Part shown: positions 1-5,731 of the stretch, in pieces
Layout: each line of letters starts with the position of its first letter
How positions within the stretch are numbered: the stretch's first letter is position 1
Source: an uncultured Eubacteriales bacterium
GTDB lineage: Bacteria > Bacillota > Clostridia > Oscillospirales > CAG-272
Assembly: GCA_900550625.1 (NCBI GenBank)
Contig: URSW01000115.1
Coordinates: 1 to 5,731 of the forward strand
Direction: 5' to 3'
DNA length: 5,731 nt
Notes under the pieces: generated by a model
Seen by the model: only the letters and a program-made list of their open reading frames with translations
Database searches by the model: none
What the model was told of the DNA's origin: nothing
Translations under genes and position numbers: made by a program

Positions 1-1
1 G

Positions 2-76
2 GGAGCCGATACGGTGACGGACGATCTCTGCGATCTGCTTTCGGTTCTCGGTCCCGGCAGACCGATCCGCGCTTAG
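2..76 (+). CDS. C-terminal end of an unidentified protein (partial)
   Basis: This is the 3' end of a gene cut by the left edge of the window. Twenty-four codons are visible, ending in LLSVLGPGRPIRA and a TAG stop at 74-76. This frame gives a balanced, protein-like composition. The frame starting at base 1 stays open to 105 but reads as an Arg/Ser-rich shadow, and the third frame stops at once. I do not recognise the family from so short a tail. No terminator-like structure lies between it and aspS, whose ATG is 65 nt downstream, so co-transcription with aspS is plausible. In many Bacillota aspS follows hisS, but nothing visible here identifies this tail as HisS. Confidence 0.5.
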   Translation, partial: GADTVTDDLCDLLSVLGPGRPIRA

Positions 77-104
77 CCGCATTGATACGCAAAACTGATT
101 TGTA

Positions 105-141
105 AGAGAAAGGATGCCTTAGAAAAGGCACGGTGACTTTT
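105..141 (+). promoter_or_regulatory. aspS translation-initiation region with a hairpin next to the start
   Basis: A purine-rich Shine-Dalgarno candidate, AGAAAGGA (107-114), is followed at once by a perfect 6-bp inverted repeat, TGCCTT (115-120) and AAGGCA (125-130), with an AGAA loop. Two starts are in frame: GTG at 133 and ATG at 142. GGTGA at 132-136 is complementary to part of the 16S anti-SD region and sits 5 nt before ATG 142. If the hairpin forms, AGAAAGGA is brought to about 11 nt of unpaired sequence from ATG 142, but only 2 nt from GTG 133. Both points favour ATG 142. The pairing is read from the sequence; any regulatory role is inference. Confidence 0.45.
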
Positions 142-1931
<1,790 letters not shown>

Positions 1932-1932
<1 letters not shown>

Positions 1933-1992
1933 AAGCAGCGTGTTTTGTATCGCTGCTTTGGATCGCAGCGCGTGTTACGGGAGCCTCGCTGC
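1932..1992 (+). repeat. Alternating complementary segments (hairpin A:B with competing B:C and C:D pairings)
   Basis: Just after the aspS stop, AAAGCAGCG (1932-1940) and CGCTGCTTT (1951-1959) form a perfect 9-bp stem with a 10-nt loop. The core then repeats: GCAGCG at 1965-1970 and CGCTGC at 1987-1992. The order is A (GCAGCG), B (CGCTGC), C (GCAGCG), D (CGCTGC), so A:B, B:C and C:D are mutually exclusive pairings. No U-run follows on the plus strand, so this is not a classical intrinsic terminator. It could be a 3'-end stabilising hairpin for aspS mRNA, a REP-like element, or an attenuator-like switch before the next gene. The repeats are seen directly; the function is not established. Confidence 0.5.
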
Positions 1993-2014
1993 CTCAACGT
2001 TCGGAAGAAAGGAA

Positions 2015-2040
2015 GCCTCCGCGTCCGGCGGAGGCAGGGA
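2015..2040 (+). promoter_or_regulatory. Hairpin overlapping the Shine-Dalgarno region of the FAD dehydrogenase gene
   Basis: GCCTCCGC (2015-2022) and GCGGAGGC (2028-2035) form a perfect 8-bp, GC-rich stem with a 5-nt loop. The 3' arm contains GGAGG (2030-2034), the best match to the anti-SD, 15 nt before the ATG at 2050. A weaker site, AGGGA (2036-2040), lies just outside the stem at a better 9-nt spacing. The hairpin would hide GGAGG but not AGGGA, so it may lower or modulate translation rather than abolish it. GAGGCA (2031-2036) can alternatively pair with TGCCTC (1990-1995). Confidence 0.45.
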
Positions 2041-2049
2041 TAAACAAAA

Positions 2050-3450
2050 ATGAACACAGATGTGGTTATCGTGGGAGCGGGTCCCGCCGGAATATTCACG
2101 GCGCTCGAAATGCTGAAAAAGGGATCGAAAAAGAAAATCGTTATCGTCGAGAAGGGGCAGAGCGTCGAGAAGCGCCGCTGTCCGAAATCGCAGACGGGTC
2201 ACTGCATGAACTGCAAGCCCTACTGCCATATCACCACCGGATTTTCCGGCGCGGGCGCGTTTTCCGACGGAAAGCTTTCGCTGAGCTATGAGGTCGGAGG
2301 AGAACTTCCGACTCTCATCGGTGCGGAAAAGGTTCAGGATACCATAGGATATACCGACAGGATATATCTTGAATTCGGAGCCGACGAGCACGTCGAGGGT
2401 CTGGAGAATTCCGAGTCCGTAAAGGATATTCGCAAACGTGCAATCCAGGCGGGGCTCAAGCTTGTTGATTGCCCGATCCGCCATATAGGCACCGAGAAGG
2501 CGCACGATCTCTATCTTGCGATCGAGGAATACCTTATCGCCGCAGGAGTCGAGATAATGTTCGGATACGAGTGCCGCAACATAATCCTCGACGGCGACCG
2601 ATGCCTCGGAGTTTATGTGAACGACGGTCACGGCGAGATCGAGATACGCGCAAAGGATACCGTCGTTGCGACGGGACGCCGCGGCGCGGAATGGCTTGAA
2701 AAAATGTGCGCCGAGCACAATATCGCACATCAGCCCGGAACGGTCGATGTCGGTGTGCGCGTCGAAGTAAGAAACGAGGTCATAGAGCAGATAAACAAAG
2801 TGCTTTACGAATCGAAGCTCGTCGGATATCCCAAGCCGTTTAAAAACAAGGTTCGTACTTTCTGCCAGAATCCCGGCGGATTTGTAAGTCAGGAGAATTA
2901 CGACAACGATCTCGCGGTCGTAAACGGACATTCCTACAAGGAGCTCAAATCCGACAATACGAATCTTGCGATTCTGTGCTCGCACAACTTCAGCCATCCG
3001 TTCAATCAGCCGATCGCCTATGCGCAGAAGGTCGGTGAACTTACGAATATGCTCGGTGCCGGACATATACTTGTTCAGCGTTACGGCGATATTCTCGACG
3101 GAAAGAGGACCTGGCCGAAGGAGCTTGCTTTCTCCAACGTGAGACCGACGCTGAAGGACGCCGTTGCCGGGGACATCACAGCGGCGATGCCTTACCGCGC
3201 AATGATAAACATAATCAACTTTATCCAGGCGGTCGATCATGTCGTGCCCGGATTCGCATCGACGGAGACGCTGCTCTACTCACCCGAACTCAAATTCTAC
3301 AGCAACCGCGTCAAAATGGACGAGGACTTCAATACGAACGTGAAGGGACTTTACTGCCTCGGCGATTCCTCCGGATGGACGCGCGGACTCATGATGGCAT
3401 CCGTTATGGGAGTTCTCATGGGACGTTCTCTCGCGCTCCGCGCAGACTGA
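2050..3450 (+). CDS. NAD(P)/FAD-dependent dehydrogenase, COG2509-like, function unknown
   Basis: A 466-residue flavoprotein, probably cytoplasmic; I see no signal peptide or membrane segment. The N-terminus is a Rossmann FAD-binding beta-alpha-beta unit, VVIVGAGPAG (residues 5-14, Gly9-x-Gly11-x-x-Gly14), with the adenosine-ribose acidic residue expected at Glu34 (VIVEKG). Next comes a four-cysteine segment, Cys44-x7-Cys52-x2-Cys55-x3-Cys59, leading into FSGAGAFSDGKLSLS, a hallmark of the COG2509 'uncharacterised FAD-dependent dehydrogenase' family. A second nucleotide-contact strand, TVVATGRRGAEWL, lies near 204-216. RTFCQNPGGFV lies near 269-279. The C-terminal GLYCLGDSSGWTRGLMMASVMG (433-454) is the usual FAD-contact GD motif. 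The substrate is unknown for the family. The start is set by AGGGA 9 nt upstream and by the Rossmann fold beginning at once. It may share a transcript with aspS. Confidence 0.88.
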   Translation: MNTDVVIVGAGPAGIFTALEMLKKGSKKKIVIVEKGQSVEKRRCPKSQTGHCMNCKPYCHITTGFSGAGAFSDGKLSLSYEVGGELPTLIGAEKVQDTIGYTDRIYLEFGADEHVEGLENSESVKDIRKRAIQAGLKLVDCPIRHIGTEKAHDLYLAIEEYLIAAGVEIMFGYECRNIILDGDRCLGVYVNDGHGEIEIRAKDTVVATGRRGAEWLEKMCAEHNIAHQPGTVDVGVRVEVRNEVIEQINKVLYESKLVGYPKPFKNKVRTFCQNPGGFVSQENYDNDLAVVNGHSYKELKSDNTNLAILCSHNFSHPFNQPIAYAQKVGELTNMLGAGHILVQRYGDILDGKRTWPKELAFSNVRPTLKDAVAGDITAAMPYRAMINIINFIQAVDHVVPGFASTETLLYSPELKFYSNRVKMDEDFNTNVKGLYCLGDSSGWTRGLMMASVMGVLMGRSLALRAD

Positions 3451-3453
3451 TAA

Positions 3454-3491
3454 AGAGCAGCGAAAAATCCGCGCTCTGCGTGTTTGCGCAG
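3454..3491 (+). other. Two overlapping hairpins after the FAD dehydrogenase stop
   Basis: Three bases after the TGA, AGAGC-A-GCG (3454-3462) pairs with CGCGCTCT (3470-3477) around an AAAAATC loop; the stem has 8 bp and one bulged A. A second, smaller stem, CTGCG (3476-3480) with CGCAG (3487-3491), is followed by TTCTGTATT. The two share bases 3476-3477 and so compete. Neither has a proper U-run. They could be a weak terminator or a 3'-protecting structure for the upstream message. Confidence 0.4.
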
Positions 3492-3508
3492 TTCTGTATT
3501 AAAATTAT

Positions 3509-3550
3509 GTCCCGCAGGGTATGTGACTTCGGTCCGGTGCTTTGCGGGAT
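3509..3550 (+). other. Long UUCG-capped hairpin in the leader of the lactate dehydrogenase gene
   Basis: CCCGCA (3511-3516) pairs with TGCGGG (3543-3548), extended outward by T3510-A3549 and a G3509/T3550 wobble. Inward there are six more pairs, four of them G-U, between 3517-3522 and 3537-3542. After a 2x2 internal loop, GAC (3525-3527) and GTC (3532-3534) close a TTCG tetraloop. The U-rich but interrupted TACTTTATTCTC follows. The structure ends 79 nt before the ldhA ATG. It could be an imperfect terminator of the upstream unit or an attenuator in the ldhA leader. No known riboswitch consensus is recognised, and no Rex-like operator (TTGTGA-N6-TCACAA) is visible in this spacer. Confidence 0.45.
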
Positions 3551-3629
3551 TACTTTATTCTCACGTGCCGAGGCGCTTTTGCGTATATCGGTGAATTTTT
3601 TCGGAAAAATATATTCGGAGGGACGAAAA

Positions 3630-4640
3630 ATGTACAAGATAGCTTTTTTTGATACAAAGCCTTACGACAAAGAATGGTTTGACAAATACACGGGGGACGA
3701 CCTCGACATCACCTATTTTGAGACGAAGCTTCTGCCGCGCTCGGCGGAGCTCAGCGCGGGCTTCGACGCAGTATGCGCCTTCGTGAACGACGACATAACG
3801 GAGAGCGTTGTAAATACGCTCTGCAAGAACGGCGTGCGCCTGATTGCAATGCGTTCCGCCGGATATTCGAACGTCGATTTCAGGGCGGCGGACGGGAAGA
3901 TAACCGTCGTGCGTGTTCCCGCATATTCGCCTCATGCGGTCGCCGAGCACGCGGCGGCGCTTCTGCTTGCCGTCAACCGGAAGATCCCGCGCGCATATTA
4001 CAGAACGCGCGATTTCAATTTCAGCCTTATCGGGCTGACCGGACTTGACCTTTACGGAAAGTGCGCCGGGATCATCGGCACCGGAAAGATCGGGCGCGCG
4101 TTCATCGACATATGCCGCGGCTTCGGCATGAAAACGGTAGCGTATGATCTCTTTCCCGCCGAAGGCTCGGATATAGATTACAGATCGATCGACGAGCTTC
4201 TTTCCGTGTCCGACGTGATATCTCTTCACTGTCCGCTGACCCCGGAGACGCATCATCTTCTCGATGCCGCCGCATTCGGAAAAATGAAGGACGGCGTATT
4301 TATCGTCAACACCTCGCGCGGCGCGCTGATAGATTCGGAGGCACTGCTTTCGGCGCTGAATTCCGAGAAGGTGAGGGGCGCGGGACTTGATGTGTACGAG
4401 GAAGAGGCGGAGGTTTTCTACGAGGACAGATCGGGCACCGTCATCGGCGACGACGTGCTGTCGCTTCTCGTTTCGCATCCGAATGTGGTGATAACGTCTC
4501 ATCAGGGATTCTTCACCGAGGAAGCCCTTGACTCCATCGCAAGGACGACTACCGAAAATATCCGCGACTTTTTCGCGGGACGGGAGCTCGAAAACGAGGT
4601 GTGCTTCCGCTGCGGCAAGGTCTCGGAGAAGTGCAACTGA
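3630..4640 (+). CDS. ldhA: D-lactate dehydrogenase (NAD-dependent D-2-hydroxyacid dehydrogenase)
   Basis: A cytoplasmic fermentative enzyme expected to reduce pyruvate to D-lactate and regenerate NAD+. The 336-residue product follows E. coli LdhA (329 residues) closely along its length, including FVNDD (51-55), VVRVPAYSPHAVAEHA (93-108), SLHCPLTPE (198-206) and NTSRGALID (227-235). The NAD-binding fold carries GTGKIG (Gly150-x-Gly152-x-x-Gly155) with Asp173 at the end of the next strand, which favours NAD over NADP. The catalytic triad is Arg230, Glu259 and His291, spaced as in known D-LDHs. The start at 3630 is fixed by GGAGGGA (3617-3623) 6 nt upstream and by alignment to LdhA; the frame is open further upstream (ATG at 3507) but that start has no ribosome site. 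The tail is unusual: it extends past the family end with Cys325-x2-Cys328 and Cys335. Related alternatives are 2-hydroxyglutarate dehydrogenase or VanH, but the FVNDD and NFSLIGLTG segments favour LdhA. Confidence 0.92.
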   Translation: MYKIAFFDTKPYDKEWFDKYTGDDLDITYFETKLLPRSAELSAGFDAVCAFVNDDITESVVNTLCKNGVRLIAMRSAGYSNVDFRAADGKITVVRVPAYSPHAVAEHAAALLLAVNRKIPRAYYRTRDFNFSLIGLTGLDLYGKCAGIIGTGKIGRAFIDICRGFGMKTVAYDLFPAEGSDIDYRSIDELLSVSDVISLHCPLTPETHHLLDAAAFGKMKDGVFIVNTSRGALIDSEALLSALNSEKVRGAGLDVYEEEAEVFYEDRSGTVIGDDVLSLLVSHPNVVITSHQGFFTEEALDSIARTTTENIRDFFAGRELENEVCFRCGKVSEKCN

Positions 4641-4650
4641 AAATAAAGAT

Positions 4651-4690
4651 CGGAGGCAGCGCGATGTGCGTACTGCCTCCGTTTTTCTTT
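4651..4690 (+). terminator. Intrinsic terminator, probably bidirectional, between ldhA and nfo
   Basis: CGGAGGCAG (4651-4659) and CTGCCTCCG (4673-4681) form a perfect 9-bp stem. An inner CGC/GCG stem (4660-4662 with 4668-4670) closes a GATGT loop beside a two-base bulge. TTTTTCTTT (4682-4690) follows on the plus strand, giving a classical Rho-independent terminator 10 nt after the ldhA stop. Read on the minus strand, the stem is followed by ATCTTTATTTT, a weaker U-rich tract that could terminate nfo. The plus-strand U-run runs up to the nfo stop codon (4689-4691), so the convergent genes share this compact end. Confidence 0.9.
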
Positions 4691-5528
4691 ATTCCCCGCG
4701 TATCTCGCGCAGAAGCGCGATCTCGCGTGCGTATCCTTCAATATCGTTCGGCGTTTCGAGATAGAAGGGAAGAGCGGCGAGCGCCGGGTGGGTTATGATC
4801 CGCGTTATGCCCTCTATCGTAAACGTGCCTTCGCCGATCTTTTCGTGGCGGTCCTTGTGGGCGCCGACCGGATTTTTCGAATCGTTGAGATGGACCGCCT
4901 TGAGCCTGTCAAGCCCTATCACGCGGTCAAACTCCGTCAGCACCCGATCGGGATCGCCGGCAATGTCGTATCCGCCGTCGCTTATGTGGCAGGTGTCAAG
5001 GCATACCCCGACATGACCGCGGACGTTTTCGTTTACCATGTCGATGATCGAACGTATCTCCTCAAACGTAACGCCGATCTCCGTTCCCTTGCCGCTCATC
5101 GTCTCTATGAGGACCGTTGTCGACATATCCTCCGTGAGGAGCGTATTCAGACATTCCGCGGTCAGACGGCATCCGACCTCGCTGCCCGCCTTGACGTGAG
5201 CGCCCGGGTGAAAGTTGTAGAGAGAGCCGGGGATCGACTCGAGAAATTCAAGCTCGGATTTCATCATTGAGAGGGTGTATTCGCGTATCCGCTCATCCGC
5301 GGTCGCGGGATTGTAGATGTACGGCGCGTGAGCGAGCGGAAAGAGGATGCCGTTCTCCTTCATAAAGGCGCACAGCGCGCGGACATCTTCGGGATCGGCG
5401 GGCTTCGATGCGCCCCCGCGCGGATTTTTCGTGAAATACTGAAAAGTGTTTGCGCCGATCGAAACGGCTGTCTGCCCCATTGCGGCGTATCCCCCCGACA
5501 GGGAAAGATGGCATCCGAGTATGAACAT
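4689..5528 (-). CDS. nfo: Endonuclease IV (class II apurinic/apyrimidinic endonuclease)
   Basis: A base-excision-repair enzyme that cuts DNA 5' to abasic sites and removes blocked 3' ends. The product is 279 residues, against 285 for E. coli Nfo, and forms one TIM-barrel AP_endonuc_2 domain. All nine ligands of the trinuclear zinc centre can be placed: His67 (AHAPY), His107 (NFHPG), Glu142 (IETM), Asp178 and His181 (CLDTCH), His213 (VHLND), Asp226 and His228 (DRHE), and Glu258 (LETP). The family signatures HLNDSKNPVGAHKDRHEKIG and GVCLDTCH are intact. The start at 5528 is chosen because the family begins with this MFILGCHLS strand, GGAGG (5537-5541) sits 8 nt upstream, and a good promoter lies just beyond. 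A start 45 codons further upstream would run through that promoter. It is monocistronic as far as can be seen, convergent with ldhA. Confidence 0.95.
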   Translation of the reverse strand: MFILGCHLSLSGGYAAMGQTAVSIGANTFQYFTKNPRGGASKPADPEDVRALCAFMKENGILFPLAHAPYIYNPATADERIREYTLSMMKSELEFLESIPGSLYNFHPGAHVKAGSEVGCRLTAECLNTLLTEDMSTTVLIETMSGKGTEIGVTFEEIRSIIDMVNENVRGHVGVCLDTCHISDGGYDIAGDPDRVLTEFDRVIGLDRLKAVHLNDSKNPVGAHKDRHEKIGEGTFTIEGITRIITHPALAALPFYLETPNDIEGYAREIALLREIRGE

Positions 5529-5552
5529 AAAACGAACCTCCGGTGAAATGAT

Positions 5553-5573
5553 CCGCATCGTAAAACTCTGCGG
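5553..5573 (-). other. Small hairpin at the 5' end of the predicted nfo mRNA
   Basis: CCGCA and TGCGG (5553-5557 and 5569-5573) form a 5-bp stem with an 11-nt loop. The stem would lie at the extreme 5' end of an nfo transcript started from the predicted promoter, about 12 nt before the GGAGG site. It may protect the 5' end, but a stem this short is weak evidence of function. Confidence 0.3.
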
Positions 5574-5579
5574 CATCTT

Positions 5580-5608
5580 ATTATAATATAAAAAATTCCC
5601 GCAATCAA
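5580..5608 (-). promoter_or_regulatory. Predicted sigma-70/sigma-A promoter of nfo
   Basis: On the minus strand the -35 TTGATT (5603-5608) and a perfect -10 TATAAT (5580-5585) are separated by exactly 17 nt. This places the transcript start near 5572-5575 and gives a 5' leader of about 45 nt. The -35 hexamer is the loop of a small perfect inverted repeat, CCGC (5599-5602) and GCGG (5609-5612). No SOS (LexA) or PerR-type box is recognised over the promoter. Confidence 0.75.
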
Positions 5609-5632
5609 GCGGATAATGAAAAAGAAACCAAA

Positions 5633-5671
5633 ATGCGCGTACCGCATCGGCGAAAAAATTCATATGCGCGT
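5633..5671. repeat. Pair of 8-bp direct repeats in the divergent spacer
   Basis: ATGCGCGT occurs at 5633-5640 and again at 5664-5671, a start-to-start distance of 31 bp, close to three helical turns. Both lie upstream of the nfo promoter and just upstream of the possible plus-strand promoter. They could be paired operator half-sites, but chance recurrence cannot be excluded. Apart from these and the promoters, I see nothing in the spacer to 5731: no tRNA and no convincing ORF. Confidence 0.25.
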
Positions 5672-5681
5672 CATTTTGTTA

Positions 5682-5690
5682 TGATACAAT
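5682..5690 (+). promoter_or_regulatory. Possible extended -10 promoter for a gene beyond the right edge
   Basis: TGATACAAT carries an extended -10 (TG-n-TACAAT) with -10 TACAAT at 5685-5690. No convincing -35 sits 16-18 nt upstream, which extended -10 promoters can tolerate. An AT-rich, leader-like stretch follows to the window end. It would fire divergently from nfo. The downstream gene is not visible. Confidence 0.3.
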
Positions 5691-5731
5691 TGATAGGTGA
5701 CAAATAAAAAAGAAAATAGACTCCAAAAGTG

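Noticed and set aside
114..122. ATG-CCT-TAG minimal ORF in front of aspS
   Set aside because: It directly abuts the SD-like purines with no spacing, so initiation there is unlikely.
1972..2043. Small GTG-started ORF of 23 codons between aspS and the FAD dehydrogenase, considered as a leader peptide
   Set aside because: It has no SD, is Arg-rich in the manner of a chance frame through GC-rich repeats, and shows no run of a regulatory amino acid.
1975..3240. A 421-codon open frame on the minus strand opposite the FAD dehydrogenase
   Set aside because: It lies wholly antisense to a well-supported gene, has no recognisable domain, and is the usual shadow produced by GC-rich codon use. The same holds for the minus-strand frames at 73-999, 1165-1749 and 3561-4502.
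3507..3629. Upstream in-frame ATG that would extend LdhA by 41 residues
   Set aside because: There is no SD before it, it would translate through the hairpin at 3509-3550, and the extension has no counterpart in E. coli LdhA, whereas ATG 3630 has a strong SD.
3451..3629. Rex operator or T-box/riboswitch in the ldhA leader
   Set aside because: No TTGTGA-N6-TCACAA dyad and no recognisable riboswitch or T-box consensus were found; only unassigned hairpins.
4788..5270. A 160-codon plus-strand open frame opposite nfo
   Set aside because: nfo on the other strand has all nine metal ligands, a promoter and an SD; this frame has no recognisable motif and lies entirely inside nfo.
5529..5663. Longer nfo start at 5663 adding 45 residues
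   Set aside because: The extension would cross the consensus-like promoter and the GGAGG site, and endonuclease IV normally begins at the MFILGCHLS-type strand.

Overview
The window reads as ordinary chromosomal DNA from an anaerobic, fermentative member of the Bacillota, most likely a Clostridia-type gut or sediment organism. The grounds are a moderately GC-rich composition (by eye in the 50s percent) with free use of ATA and AGA codons, purine-rich Shine-Dalgarno sites, a COG2509-type FAD-dependent dehydrogenase of the kind common in clostridia, and an E. coli LdhA-like D-lactate dehydrogenase. The taxonomic placement is inference; there is no rRNA or other marker to settle it.

Layout, left to right. 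Positions 2-76 (+) are the last codons of an unidentified gene. aspS (142-1932, +) encodes a complete bacterial-type aspartyl-tRNA synthetase. A 117-nt spacer with several competing inverted repeats leads to a 466-residue FAD-dependent dehydrogenase (2050-3450, +). A 179-nt spacer holding three hairpins leads to a D-lactate dehydrogenase (3630-4640, +). A strong intrinsic terminator (4651-4690), probably bidirectional, separates this gene from a convergent endonuclease IV gene, nfo (4689-5528, -). nfo has a clear promoter (TTGATT, 17 nt, TATAAT) inside the divergent spacer at 5529-5731. That spacer also carries a possible plus-strand promoter for a gene beyond the window.

The genes do not form one pathway. 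aspS serves translation, the FAD enzyme is an uncharacterised redox protein, LdhA reoxidises NADH by reducing pyruvate to D-lactate, and endonuclease IV repairs abasic sites. The three plus-strand genes may be partly co-transcribed, since no classical terminator with a long U-run is visible before 4651. However, the structured spacers leave room for attenuation or separate control.

I found no mobile element, CRISPR array, tRNA, toxin-antitoxin pair or defence system, and no evidence for a new multi-gene system. The parts most worth a second look are the spacers: the alternating complementary segments at 1932-2035 in front of the FAD dehydrogenase, the long UUCG-capped hairpin at 3509-3550 in front of ldhA, and the hairpin at the aspS start. 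Among the proteins, the notable points are the four-cysteine motif of the FAD enzyme, the cysteine-containing tail of the lactate dehydrogenase, and a mixed tRNA-specificity signature in AspRS.
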